The notes: generated from the letters alone by a model not told the origin. DNA of 64,000 nucleotides from Thermothelomyces thermophilus ATCC 42464 (GCF_000226095.1 NC_016478.1:3834001-3898000); one strand, 5' to 3'. Positions 22,324-37,000 are shown, numbered from the stretch's first letter. Numbers and translations: made by a program.

Positions 22324-22439
22324 TTGGCAAAGCTTGGCACTAATACCCATACATTATCTTTAGCTATATATACTACAATCTGTTTAACTAACTACAATAT
22401 AGGAAGCTACTGATTCTATACTTTCTAAGCCGCTTTCTT

Positions 22440-23103
22440 TAGCTGCAGGGTCCTCTATACGGCCGGCTTTAATCTACGCCTGATGGACCTGTTCAATTAT
22501 AGCGAACTACTAGTTTAGATCCGTAACTACCCTCTTCCTCTTCGACGGCCGAACTGCTTCTAACTGTGCCTTCAAAGCTTCGTTTTCCTGGTGTAACCAA
22601 GCTAATTCAAAGTTCTTCTGGTCAAACGCTTTTTCAACCTTCCAAAGTAAAAGCCTATATATAAATAGGTGCCAATTTTAAGTAACTAGGTTAGTTAGCT
22701 AACTACGTATATCTAACTTCCTTTATAGCGTATAGAATACTAGTTTAATAGCTACTTTTGATAGCTAGGAGTATTAAATAGGTTCTAAACTCTAGATTAG
22801 TACTAACTATTCGTTAGGATTAATTACATTATTAGAAGTATTAGAATTTTCTAATAATAGCCTATTTATTAAGGGTTTAGCTATATAAACTAGCTATAAC
22901 TCTAATGCCTTCTATCTTACTTTAATATTCTAGGCTATAATAGCCTCTTTCCAAGCCCTTATAATACATTTAATTATTAACTACTTACCTAAGACTATTA
23001 AATCGGTCTAGGAAGTTATATTATTAAGGAGCTTCTAGTAAGTATACTTTAAAGAAGAAAAGACTAACAAGTCTGACAATTAGAAGACATATAAGGTATA
23101 TAA
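22440..23103 (-). pseudogene. pogo-type transposase, C-terminal part
   Basis: On the minus strand the end of this segment reads KVEKAFDQKNFELAW, then LHQENEALKAQLEAVRPSKR, then RKRVVTDLN: the basic, coiled-coil C-terminus typical of fungal pogo transposases. Farther into the nest (22690-23103) the sequence is TpA-rich and closed. Separated from its N-terminal half by the LTR elements. Confidence 0.75.
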
Positions 23104-23431
23104 TATAATATACCAGCCCTATAGCATCCATAGATAAGCATATAATATTTTATTCAACTACCTTAAGGAAGAAAAAGAAGAAAAATACAAAAGTCATATA
23201 GAAGAGTGCCTTTTAACCAATATATATATATATAATCTAGGTAAGGCCTAGTTAGGCTCTAGGTCAGGCGCTAACTAGGCCTTGGCCGTATATCCACTAG
23301 ACAAGTTACAAACGAGTAACAAACGCTCTATAGACCTATAGGGCGTATAGGAGTAAGGTAGGGTAGGTCCATTCCGTGCCTAGGTAAAGCCTAGGCATTG
23401 TCTAGCCTAGGTATAGCCTAGGCCTATAATA
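23104..23431 (-). repeat. 3' LTR of outer Gypsy fossil
   Basis: Matches 37602-37929 over its full length, with differences that are mostly transitions. It is preceded by TATAA. Confidence 0.88.
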
Positions 23432-26400
23432 TACCCCCCCCCTTCTCTTTTCGCGGTTATTAGGCCGACCCGTCCCGTATCCCGCCCCCGAGTTAGTCCT
23501 ACAAGCAGGTCCCATACCTTCCTTCCTTTGTCACTATAACAATATAACCTACGTATATAATGGCGTGTCGAGCGCGAATAGGTAGCTATTCGAGTTTAGA
23601 TAAAAGCTAAGCTCCTTCCCTTTGTTATTAGAATAACGCGACTTACACGTATAGTAGTGAGTTACGCGTGTAATAAGCAATTTGCCTAGGTTATACGTAC
23701 TCCCTTACCGCCCTCTTCCTAACGCCTATAAATACCTCCTTCTCTTCTTTCTTACTCCTAATTCTCTCTCCTATAACTAACTCTTCTTTTCCTTTATGCC
23801 CTTTAACCGCCCTTGCCTCTTATAACTATACTTGTTACCTATACCTCTGTCATTCTTTTAAAGTTTTTTTTTAATTAGTATCTATTTAGTATATTAATAG
23901 TTACTAGTTTACTTAGTAGTAGTAATAGTAGTTATTACTTTAATAATGATGAGAATAAAAAATATTATATAAGTTTTCCTTACCTATATTAATTTTTTAG
24001 TTATTATATATATATATAGGGTATAGATTAACTCTTTATTTTATAGTATAAGAATGTTAACCTCTTCTTTAATAGGTATATTATTAAAGGTAACTCTTCT
24101 AATAAGGAGTTTAAACTATAGCCTAAGAAGTAATAATATTACTTATTATATATTAACTAACTTCTTAAAGATAATAAGGTTAAGTACGTTTAAAGTTAAG
24201 GTACTTCTTATATAATATATTATAAGAGTTATAGGAGCTATATTTAAAATCTATAGCTTTAGGCTAATAATCCTTACCTATATATAGGTATTAAGAAAAT
24301 TATAGGTTATTATAATACTAATACTATCTTTACTTCCCTTACCTACTATAAGACTATTAACTAGGGCGTCTATTATATTATCCTAATGCCTAAGTTCTCT
24401 ATATTAGTATGTTTATTCTCTATACTCTTTAAGGTTACCTAGTCTAACCGCTTACCTAGATAAGCTACCTTTACCCTTATCTAGGCCGTAAGTTCTTATT
24501 ATTCTAGTAATAACTTTGCCCTAGTCGCTACTACCACTACCCCTAATACCCCTACCTACTATAGTAATATCGTCTAACCTACTACTAGCTCTAACCCTAC
24601 CCTATAAATTACCAGGCAGCTTATATACCACGCTATGGTATAGAACGATGATATACTACACTAGATATAACATATAAATAAGAATATATCGACTTTAGTC
24701 AACACTAATACCGCCCTTATCGCCTACATCCTAGGCACCTTGTCACCTGCCTCCCACGCCTACTTAAGCGCCTCTACGCGCCCTATATCCGTACCGATCG
24801 ACTTCGGCCGTTCCTATACCTGCTGCTCTTCCTTACCTATCGATTACGCGGTACGCCTAGTCTGTAACCATGATAACCCTACCCTTGCCGCTATAACCAT
24901 TATTTTAAAGGAAGAGGATAAGGAAGAGGAGGTTATAGAGTAAACGCGTTACGTACTAGTTAGTATATTTGTTTTCATTTTTATGATTAGACTATCTCCA
25001 TAGGTATATCTGTAATATAGTTATAATACGTCCGCGACGTAACTATAATATACCTATTATTTATTTACCTTAGGTTCGCCTACCTATATAAAAAATTTAT
25101 ATTATTTGCTTTTATACTCTCCCCTACCTCCTATTTGTAACTGGTCTATTATAGTAATATACGTCTCCTTACTCCTATTTAAATGTATTAAGTGCCTTAG
25201 TATTTTCTAGATTTTCTAACGGTTTTTAAGTTAGGATATTATATCTCTTCTATTTTACTAGTATATTATGTCGATTTCCTCTTCCCCTTATATTCCTAGC
25301 TATAAGGATTGCTTCTACTTTATATTCCTCTTATAATAGTCCTTCTTAGGAAAGTTCTGATACTAGGTCTAGTTAGAAATCTAATATATATTATAAAGGT
25401 AATAGGTTAGATATAGTACGCTTAATAAGGTTAATATAGAAGGTAAGGTAGAGCCTATAGGGAACATTTAGAGTTACTATTAGTAACGTTAGTACTATAA
25501 TCACTTTATACCCAATATTAACCTAGTTAAGTTCATAGCTAGGGCGGTTAGTCTTAATATTATATAAGGATAGCTATATTTTATCCCTTACCTTAAACCA
25601 TTTGGCTAGATATTAAGAGCGATTAGTATTTTCTTACTAGCACTACTATATATATATAATAACGGCCTAGGTCTATTCTATACCTTCTCTTAGGTAATGT
25701 AAGAAATTAGTAGCTCTTCCTTATAAGGTCAAGGTAGGAGTATCTAGCAGGTTGGTAAACTATATTAGGCTTATATCGTAATTATAGAGAAGGTAGCTTA
25801 CGCTTATCCTAGTTACTATTAAATTATAGTTATTAATTACAAGCTAGTATATAGGTAGATATTTAGGCTAGTTATACTAGGTAAAGAAAACTATAATCCA
25901 TAGGATAGTCTATACTTCCTAGTTTATACGTTCTATACCTCTGTCTATCTATAGATAATGGGCTATTAATAATAGCTATTCAATTCTAATAGTCTTATAG
26001 AGAGTAGTCTAAAACTAACTAAGCTAGTCTAAACTACGATTAGTAATAATTTATATCGGAAATCCGTAAAACTGCTACTATATATCCTAGAACCAGAGTA
26101 TATACGCCTTAGCTTTTATTAAAGATATAGCTTCGAGTTAGATGTACTTTAATAGCCGGTCGGTAATTACTATAAGGTATTAGGGTAAATTCTCGTCTTA
26201 TATAGGGAGATTAACTATAAAATCGATAGAAATCTATTTCTAGAAGCGGTCGGCGATAGGTAGGGGTTAGAGGAGTCCTTATCGTAGTTAACATAAAACC
26301 TTAGCCCTTTAATACGTATAATAGTTCCTTATAAATCTCTTTATATCTAGGGATATAAAGTCCTAATAGTAGTCCTATTAAAGTATTTTAAATGACCTAT

Positions 26401-26517
26401 TCCTCCCTAGGTAGCCTAATATAAGGGAGTTATAGATATATTAAAGAATAGTAGTTATAAATAGCTCTTATATAAGAAGCTAAAGTCTACCTTAGAATTA
26501 AAAGGTACCTTACGTAT

Positions 26518-26964
26518 TATAACGAACCTAACTCAGACTTCTTCTAAAAGGGTTCAGACAAAGGTAGATTAAGCGGGACAAGCAGGCAGGTCATCTAAGG
26601 GATTCGGTAAAGCCAAAGGGTTTACAACAACACTAGAGTTATCTCTTATAGTAATTAGCAATGCTTAGTATAAGTACTATAATTATAGGTTACTATCACT
26701 AGTAAACTCTTAGAGTCTACCTAACGAGTAACTAGCTAGCTATATATATATAATTATCTGTCCCTCTTTAATAGTTATTACTAGTACTATTTCTCCTTTT
26801 ACTCTATAATTCTGCGTTGTCGACGGTGACATATTATTATTACTAGTAAAGACCTTAGTCTTAGCGGTAATAATCTTCTGATTAGTCTGTCAAGTGATTA
26901 GCTATTAGAATGTCCTACGTCCCAGCTATAGCCTGTCAGGCCGTCTATATGCTTATCTGTGATA
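26518..26964 (-). repeat. 3' LTR of inner Gypsy fossil
   Basis: 447 bases, ending GTGATA on the plus strand. Pairs with 33650-34096. Confidence 0.9.
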
Positions 26965-29900
26965 TAATGCTCCTCCTTTAAGGCTTTCGACCTAAAAGCC
27001 CTTTTAGGCCGTTTTAAATAGTGCTAATACCCTTTGCTTATAAGTATTATATTCTTCCTATTTCCATATTATAGTTACCATGTTAACAAAATGCCGATAG
27101 AGAAACGAAAGTCGTATTCTACATGTTACCGTGCTTCCCTTGCTTAGAATATTGCTAAGAACGGTTTTATTGTTATACCTTGCTTTTAGTACGCGTCGCA
27201 AGGCCTTATCTGTAGAATGATCGCACGTATAAAGTATTATAAGGCCTATATTCGTCAAGGTCGTTCTTACGATAGCTCTAGCATCCTACTTTCCTCTTAT
27301 AAGCTTATCTCCTTTTTTTTTTTTAGTACTATGATTCCTAATGTTCGTTCTAGTAGATCGTATTCTTTAGGAGTAGCGTCGTATTAAGGATATTAAACGT
27401 CGTACCGAACTTAAGCTAGATAAATCCTAACGCCGTCTAGAAGAAGCCTAATACGAGTTATCTGAAAAGCTTATATAGCTCTGGCGTCTTCGTTAATAGA
27501 AGGAGTTTTTGGTGGAGAAAGGTACTAATATAATAGCATATAGTCTGTCGACCTTAGACGAGTTAGAGGAGGTTAAGTAATAAGAGATGCCTGCTATACC
27601 CTTGTTACAGATTAATAATGCCGTCGATACTATCGACTAGGGCGCCGTCTTTAGTTCTGTCCTAGGTTTTCCTTTAGTCGATCCGGGTTCTGCTAGTAGA
27701 ACTATTCTAGTTTCTTAGGGCAGTTCAAACTCTTGACTAGTTCCTATAAGTTATCCTCTAGTCCAAAATCAAGCTATTTAACTAGATATTACAGTTCCCT
27801 ATTAATAATACATGAATCTAGAATTTCTTTAACGTCCTATTCTTTCTCTTCGTCCTTTACTTTAATGTTTATAATAGTCTTAGCATTCTTTAGTGCTAGT
27901 TCGAGAAGTAAAATATAAAATACATCTGTCTATAATTATATAGATAATAGTAACGATAGTTAGTAGTTAGATGTCGAAATTCGTTCTTTAATAACGAAGG
28001 GTCCGACCTTTTTAAAGTCTAGCTTCGTACTTAGTCGTTTAGTTTATAAGTTTCGTACGATTAGGTAGACTTTGTCTCCCCTCTCTAGGCGAGGTCCCTT
28101 GAGCCTATATTCATTGTAGTAATTTTTTATTCTAGTCCTGACAAACTCGAGTTCCTTTTTAAGCTTCTCGTATAGTATATACATTTGTTCCGCTTTAACC
28201 GCTGCTCTTGGCACCGTGACCTCTAGTCCTTGCCTAAGGTCTGCTTCGTATCTATAATTTGTGAAGAATAGTATGACTTTAGTCATTTCTATTGGCGTTA
28301 TATTATAGGCGAGTTATACTATTAGTAATAGTATGACCTAGTCGTCTTACTAGTAGATGACGTAAGAACGGAGATACTACTCGATAACTTGGTTTAGTCA
28401 CTCTGTTTGTCCGTTAGTCTATAGGTAATATGCTGTTAATAGCTTGCTATTAACGCCTAATCGTTACATTAATGCTTACTAGAACTTTAACACGAACTTG
28501 GTATCTCTATTGGTGATCTATTCTTACGGCTAAGCATATACTAATATAACTTGCCAATAGATTACATCTACTAGCTATTTAGCTATCTAGGATTCCTTAT
28601 AGGAAAAGAAGTATACCTATTTAGTTAGGTAATCTACTATAGTAAGAATACTATTATAGATTACTCCTATAGCTATATCCTTAGATTCTAGTAGCTTTAT
28701 AATAAAGTCTATTGTAACTAAGCTCTATAGTTTGTCAGCTATTAGCAATGGCTAAAGTGGCCTATATGGCTTATATCATACCATTTTGCTTTAATTATAA
28801 ATGTCATAGTTCTATATGACTTCCTTAACTTATACTATTAACTATGGAAAGTCGTAATGTTTCCTGACTTATATAATAGTCTTTGTAACTCCTTTATATC
28901 CTCCAAGTTTCGACTTATAAAGTTCTCAAATTATCTGTAGCTATTGATCCTAGTCGTAGATATATACTTTGCCTCGGTACTAGAGTTTTCTATCTCTTTC
29001 TTCTACTCTATTAGGTACTAGTGGTCCAGGTGCTACTTAATACTATACCTCGTTAATCCTTTCTTCTTAAAGGATTACATAGCATTCTAGGAATGAGTCA
29101 AGTAGATCATCTTCTATAGGTATCTACATTTCGTGATATAGCGTTCTATCTGTTCGTTCCTTGAATAACGGTAGTGTTGTTTCCGTTCGTCCTTCCGTAT
29201 AATCTATTCGTTAGCTTAAGATGTCTGCTTGTACGTTCTCTTTACCCTTCTTATAGCAGATCTCAAAGTTAAATTCCACGAGGAATTCTACCTATCGTAT
29301 TTATCGTCTGTTAAGCTCCTTTGTCGTTATAAAGTATCGTAAATTCTTATAATCTATATATACTTATACTAGTTTAATTATACTACTAATGTATAGTTAC
29401 TATTTCCTAAAAGCTTCGATAATCGTAAGTAGTTCTTTATCGTAGATTAGATAATTAAGACATAGTCTATCGAGCTTCTTTAAAAAGAAAGCTATAGGAT
29501 ATAGCTTCTCTTATCTGTCTTATTATCCTAATTATCCTCCGATAGTATAGTCTAAAGCGTCCGTTTCTACCTTAAATAGCTTCTTAGGGTCTAGTAATAC
29601 TAGTACTAGATCTTTAGTAATGGCGTCGCGGATCTATATAAATGCTTACTCGTGCTATTCTTCCCATTGGAATTTAGCGTTCTTCCTAGTAAGTTTATAT
29701 AAAGGTTATACAATCGCTCTAAAGTCCCTAATAAACATTTGGTAAAAGTTTATGAATCTAATAAAGCTTTGTATTTCTATAACTAACGTTAGTCGTAGCT
29801 ACTCCTTAATAGCTTTAACCTTTAAAGGTTCTATCCGGATTTATCCTAAGGATATTTTATATCCTAGAAATACCGTTTTTCTAATATAAAATTCGCTCTT

Positions 29901-32900
29901 TTTCTTATTAACTAATAGTTTATATATATATAGCACGTCTAGTACTACTTTTACGTGCTTCTAGTGTTTGTCTACCGTCTTAGAGAAGATAAGTATATTA
30001 TCGAGATAATATACCGCAAATTTGTCGAGAAAGGGTCAGATAGCTTGATTAATCAGGGCTTAAAACGTTACTAGCGTGTTCGTAAGTCTAAATGGCATGA
30101 TAAGGTACTTATAATAGCTATAGGGTATCCTAAAGGCCGTTTTCTACTCGTCGCCTTCTTTGATCTATATATAGTTATAGGCCGATAACAAGTTAAGATA
30201 CGTAAAATATTAGGCTCTTGCTAACTAATCTTAGAGCTATAAGATTAACAGTAACAGGTATTAGTTTTTTATAGTCTATTCGTTAAGTTACCAATAGTTA
30301 ACGTATAACCGTAGCTTTCTATCTTTCTTAGGTATAAACAGGATTAGGTAGCCTACTAGCGATATCAACAGGCAGATATATTCTCTTCGAAGGTTCTCCT
30401 CCAAATATCGCTTAAGTTCTTCGTTCTATATCTAGCTTATATAGTAAATCTTAAAGAACTTTAGTCATACTCCTTCCTTAAGCTTAATCCCGTAATCCTA
30501 TAGACTATATTCTAGTAATCCTTCTAGATACTTCGGTTCGAATGCTAGGTGTCCTTCGTATTCTTTTGGTACTTCCCTAGTCTTGTCTTGTCTCTTGGTT
30601 TTCTAATAGTATATAAACTTGGTTCCGTCTATAGCGATATTGGCGATTTCTCCTGTCTTAACCTACTACTCTAATTATAGTGCTTTACATTCGTTAACAG
30701 AGAGAACAGCTATTAGCAGTTCGGCTCGTTCCTCCCATTACGATATCGATATTATTATACTACCTCTTCTAGAGTCTGTAGTAGTCTGCCTACTATTGTC
30801 TATCTCTTGTAGTAGATCTATAAGATATGCCTTCCCTTAAGCATTATCCGCTTATAATCCTTGTATACTCCCTATCTCGCTAGTCGAATATAACTCTATT
30901 CGGGGTTATAGGTAGCTACTATTCTTCTAGCTAATGTCTAGGTTATAATCTTTATACTATAGTAACCCTAATATTATATCTTTATTATTACCTATATCTA
31001 CGATACTAAATACGACTACTATAGTCTTCCCTACTATAGTAATATCGATTGGTTCGGTCTCCCTATGTACTTATTATATCGGAAATAGCCCTTTGACTAT
31101 ACTATACTTCTGCTTCATTCTCTAGGGTATTTATAGCTAATTTACAAGTGTCGGCAAAATTAGGTTTATCTCTACTTTACTATCTACTAGTACAAGCATT
31201 TCGTACTATTTCTATTATACTATTATCTATAGTCGCTTGTCTTGCTACCGTCGTCTAAAGATTACAGCAATTTTCTATATTTCTACTAGGAGGTCTCGAT
31301 ATAGTGGTCTCTTACGCTAGTTCCTCCTATACTACGCTACCACTCGCTGCTATATAGGCGTTAATGGTTTCCGGGCCCCTCAAAGGGCCCTGACCCGTTT
31401 CCTAGGTCAGTGCTAACCTCTTTAGTTATTTGGCTAATAGCGGCTTCGTCAATCGTACTTATTTCTATAAGCTATTAAGTGCTTATAGCTTCCTACCATT
31501 AAGTCTATTCTGCTTTTTATCATATATAATATAGTTTTATCCAAAGCTCCCGAATTCGCGATTCCTTTTCGTCCATATAATAGAGGCAATCGTTACTCTA
31601 GCACGAGTCCTATATATCTTGTCCTATTCTATAGTACCTAGGCTAGGCTCATTTTAGAACTACTATAATACCTTCTAGACTCCGAGCTTCGATTTTCTAG
31701 AGCAATTCGGCCGCTCTATTTCCTATGTTATGGACCTATTCCATAGGGTATAAGCTTCCATCCCCGTTTTCCTATCGGGTCGGCTAGTGATTATTTTCGA
31801 ATTTGTCATAGAAGTGATATTAGCATTTATATACTATATACTAGAACTAGGGCACTTGCGTATATACCTCGTATCAAGGGTATAGTTATATAGCGTTACC
31901 TAGGAGGTATTAGAATTCTTTCTCGAATCCTTCCCACTATACATAGACTATAGGCACTCTAATGCTAAAGTAAGAGTATTTCTTCTAGTAGCTTTCCTAT
32001 ATACGCTCGTCTTTTCCATAGTTCACACATATAAATTAGTATTCTAGGTTCTATATATCGTTACTAAGTTACTAGTTATTAAGGTACTTAGTATAGCTAT
32101 TAGGCCTATTATATATCATAGGCTGTTCTCCTTTGATGGTTTCTACGATACATCAGAGTTCCCTCATTTCGTCCCTTATCTCATCGCTCTACTAGGCGAG
32201 TCGAGTTAAGCATCTATCTCATTTATACAGTTCTATGTTAAGTCGGAAAACTTCATTATAGTACTATTCGATTTGTTCCTAGAGGAATAGAACATTAGGT
32301 CTAGGTCTTTCGATTCTTTAGGTATTAGTTATCTACGATCTATCCTATCTCTATATAACTATAAAACCCTACTACCTTAAGGCTAGGAGAATCGAAATTG
32401 GTAGTACGTATTCTCCTGCTATATCCTATTCAGCAAGACCTATCTCTAGGTCTATAGTAACTAGTTTAGAGTACGGTGCTTATTCGTCTTTACTATTACT
32501 ATTATATTTAAGACTATCTATATTATTACCCCTATCCTCGTAGCTTATAGCTATTACTTTAATAACGTCCTTAGTAGTTTCGTCGATAACTATAATTTCC
32601 TTTCTAGAGACTATCTTTTATTCTTTCCTTAGGCTTTAATATTCTTGCTTATAATGCCCTTTCTTTCTATAGTTATAGTAGGTAACATTAGACTTGTCTT
32701 TGGTCGTCTTCTTCTAGTCCTGCTTCTATATTATATCTATATCTATAGCTCTAAGGTACGTCCTATATAAGGTACTAACGTATACTCGCTTTTTCTTATC
32801 GTTAGCCTTAACTATAGTTCTGTTCATTTGGCCTCATTTCTACTACTTTTATATATAGAGTCAATTATTAATTCTAATAGCCTATATAATATATTTATCT

Positions 32901-33649
32901 AGGGTCTTAGGCTAATTGTATTTATATAGCTCGTCTTTAACCTTTTCCTTTAAGCTATCATAGAATAATTATATTAATACCTTATCGTTAAGCTAAGACT
33001 TAAGCATATCCTATCTAAACTATATAGTATAAAAGGCTACTAACTTAGTCTATTAGAGATTAGCAAGTCTTTCTTATATATAAATCTTCTTATCTTTATC
33101 GCTAAAAACCTTCCAAAGCTCTTCTTTAAAATAGTTATAGGATCAAAAGACTACTTACGTAAATACGTCTCGGTCGTCTTTATCTTCCTTAGTAAGATAG
33201 TCATTCTATATAGGCTTGAACTATCTAAGTACCTTACCCTCTAGTCTCGTAGCTATATAAAGGACTTTGGCTTTGTTATCTAGAAATTTATCGTCATTAA
33301 GCCAGAAGTAAGATCAGAGGTTTATTAGGAATTCTACGAAATCCTCCTTAGTTCCTCCGTATTTACCAGGTAGTTCGATCTTAATACGGCTTGCTTTAGC
33401 GCCCTCGAGTGCCTTGATTTTGGCGTAGGCCTCGTTAACCAACTTCTATAAGTGCTTTTTGCCGTTCTCGAGTTCCTTAATTTGGGCTTAAGTAGCCTTG
33501 TCTCTCTAGTCCAACTCCTAGATCTGCTACTAGAGTTGACTAAGCTAAGTAAGTAGCTATTCGGCTATAATGTTAGTAGCTATATTGATGTCGAGGTCAA
33601 AGTCACCTCTGTTCTAAACTATAATAGAATAAAGGGAGTAATAGCAACG

Positions 33650-34096
33650 TATAACAAACCTAACTTAGACTTCTTCTAAAAGGGTTTAGATAAAGGTAGA
33701 TTAAGCGGGACAAGTAGGCAGGTCGTCTAAGGGATTTGGTAAAGCTAAAGGGTTTATAACAATACTAGAGTTATCTCTTATAGTAATTAGCAATACTTAG
33801 TATAAGTACTATAATTATAGGTTGCTATTACTAATAAACTCTTAGAGTCTACCTAATAAGTGACTAGCTAGCTATATATATATAATTATCTGTCCCTCTT
33901 TAATAGTTATTACTAGTACCATTTCTCCTTTTACCCTATGATTCCGCGTTATCGACGGTGACATGTTATTATTACTAGTAAAGACCTTAGTCTTGGTGGT
34001 AATAATCTTCTAATTGGTCTGTCAAGTGATTGGCTGTCGGAATGTTCTATGTCCTGGCTGCAGCCTATCAGGCCGTCTATATGCTTATCCGTGACA
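33650..34096 (-). repeat. 5' LTR of inner Gypsy fossil
   Basis: 447 bases, ending GTGACA on the plus strand. The pair differs mainly by transitions, as expected after RIP. Confidence 0.9.
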
Positions 34097-37000
34097 CGTA
34101 TTAAGGGAGTAATCTATAATTTAGGTCTATATTACGTTTACCTCCTTTAGAAATTTCTAAGCCTTGTCTCAGACGGCCTAGAGCCGGTATATATAATGTT
34201 CGTCCTTAATGACTCCCTTATCTTATAAGGCTATAAGCTATATATCTACGAAAATAGTACTCCCCTTCGGTAGGTAGTATATTTTAGGTAATAACAAGGT
34301 ACCGATTATATCTATCTAAATAGTAAGGAGTAGTTATACTATATACTATATATCCTTAGGGTGATCTTATTTATAGTAGGATAGGGCATTAGGATAGGAA
34401 GCTTATAATCCCGATTAGTAACGAAATTTAAAGTTAAAGAGAGAAAGTATTTTAGCCTATTAAGCTTACCATTTGCTAATTAAATAAGGCTAAGAGAAGT
34501 ATTTAAGGTTTTTATAGTTAGTTAAGATCTAAAAGGGGGTAGTAATACTATAAAGCTTAGCTAACTAGGCCTTTAGATATAAGATAATTGTAAGTAGTTC
34601 CTTATTATGGATTATATAGTTCTATTTAACTAGGGACAGTTTTATGGAATAGTAGGCTATAGGATATAAGACCCCGTCTTCTCCCTATTGGGATAAGCAC
34701 CCTCTTAACACCGTCCTAGAGTAGTCTGTCTTAAGTATTATCTCCTATTTAGGATCCTATTATACTAGGATAGGTTCTAAAATAAAGGCTATCTTAAGAG
34801 CCTTAAAGGCCTTTTGTTCCTTAGTTCCCTACTAAAACAGGGTATTCTTATAAGTTAACTATATTAAGGGTATAGTTAACTTAGAGAAATTAAGGATAAA
34901 GTCTTAGTAGAAGTTTACAAACCTTAGGAAGCTCTATACTCCCTAAACCTCATATAGTACCTCTTACTTATAGATAGTAGCTAGCTTTTCAGGGTCTAGG
35001 CAAACCTAAGCCCTTATCTCTATAATATAGCTAAGATATTTAACTTCTTTTATAGCAAATATATACTTCTTAAGATCTAATATAAGTCCTACTTCCTATA
35101 GCCTTTAGAGTATATCTCTTACCTACCTTATATAATCTTTTCTACTACCCAATATATAGACTAAGATATTATTAAGGTATACTATTATAAAGTCTCTAAG
35201 TATTAGACTAAGAGCATTATTAATATATCGTTAAAAAGTTATAGGTATATCTATAAGTCTAAAGGGGCAGATAAGCTATTTAAAGAGGCTAAACTAGGTC
35301 TAGAATACTATTAAATACTTATAGCCCTCTATAATCTAGATACGGTAGAAGGCCACCCGGACGTCAAGCTTTATAAACCACTTAGCTCTAGCTAAAGAGT
35401 AAAGCGTCTCCTTAATAAGCGGAAGGGGATACTAATCTTGCTTCGTAATCTTATTTAGCGCCTGATAGTCGATATAGAACCTCTATCCTCTGTCTACTTT
35501 CTTTACTAGGAGGATAGGGACAGCGGCCAAGGAGGAGCTAGCTCGGATCTATCCCTTATCTAGCAAGTTAACGACTTGCTTTCGGACTTCTAATAAATAA
35601 TCTCGTAGTATATTATAGAGAGAGCCCTAAGGGAGTTTAAGAATCCTTCTATCTAGGCCTTCCTTTAATTTAATATAATAGTTGGCTATACTATAATGTA
35701 AGGGGAGTCTGCTAGCTTTTTCCTTATTAAAGAGGTTAGCAAAGTTATAAAGTTTATCTAGTAAGGTAATCTCTAACTTTATACTAGGCTTAGGTTAGGT
35801 ACCCCTTTTTTCCAGGCTATCTCTATCAAATTAGTATCTCGATTCTAGGATAGTTATTATCCCCTAGATACTAGTAACTAGGAAGGTATTAGAAGTCTTC
35901 TTTTTCTATACCTTTTATATTATACTTATGAAGATTATACCTATTATTTAAGAGATTCCTATCTATTTAGGCTATAAAGAAATCCTATAGATAAGTAGTC
36001 CTAGTTATATTTTAATCTTAGGAACGCCTATATATATATCTAGTATAACTTCCTAGTATTCTATCTATAGGAGGCCTAGTATAATGTTATATATAAGTCC
36101 TAGGACTATATAGAATATAGCCTAGCTCTTCTAGCTATTAATATCTATTGTAATATAGGCTATCTAAATGATCTTCCAGTCTAGTCATAGCCTAGTTATA
36201 GTCCTAAGGGTATATATAATAGGTAAACTAATCTATTCGATTCTAAGCTTCTGGTATATTCTCTTGCTAATAGTACTATAATTAGAATATCTACTATCTA
36301 TTTAAGCATTTACAAAGCCGATAAAGTTAAGGAAGATTAGAATAAGAAAAAGAGGTCTATCTATTCTTTTACTAATCTTTATAAACTTGTTTTTTAGGTA
36401 GTTATAGTCTTCTAGCCCCTTTATAAGACTTTGCTTAAGGGCTACTCTTTTCCCTACTCCCCATCTTCCTCGTTAAATAGGTCGTTATCTTCCTTCCAAT
36501 CCTTAGCCTCTAAAGCATTAATATCGGTTCTTAACTAGTTCTACTATATTAGCCTTAAAGTAAGGGCAAAGTTATATTTAGCAATAAAGTAACCCTTCTA
36601 CCTATACTAGATATATACTCTAGCTGCTTATTGGGCTATATATACTTCTAGACTAACCTATTTCGCTTATAAGGTATTACCCCTATATTTCCCTATCTTA
36701 TCTTTATTAAGTCCTTTCCTTTATAAGTTAATATATAATAAGTTAATTCTAGTTATTAGTATATCTCTATCTATATCCTTCCCTCTTCATAGTTTAGGTA
36801 CTACCTATTACCCTTATATCTATTAATACTTATTACTAAGCTAAAGGGCCTTAAGATCTATAGTAATCTTATAATATTTCTTGACTACCATTATATAATT
36901 ATCCTAGGGAATTCCTTGTCTAACCGCTATATATTTAAGCTTTAAAGAGAGACATTATTATAATTTGATTAGGCATAACTTATCACTCTAAAGGAGGCCG

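Larger units (their letters stand above)
26518..34096 (-). mobile_element. Inner Gypsy (Ty3-type) LTR retrotransposon fossil, minus orientation
   Basis: About 7.58 kb with two 447-base LTRs and a perfect 5-bp target duplication CGTAT (26513-26517 and 34097-34101). Parts in minus-strand order are: a zinc-knuckle-like gag end near 32.66 kb, reverse transcriptase near 30.0-30.25 kb (an AYNYIQI-like and a YLDNILIFSK-like stretch), and the integrase C-terminal region at 28044-28286 (VRTRIKNYYNEYRLKGPRLE, then RGDKVYL). A purine-rich tract lies just inside the left LTR. Many breaks; inactive. It is inserted in the outer Gypsy, so it is the youngest of the three insertions. Confidence 0.9.

Noticed and set aside
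24740-24943. Small gene in the transposon block
   Set aside because: It lies inside the outer LTR fossil, so it is reported only as an open island, not as a gene.
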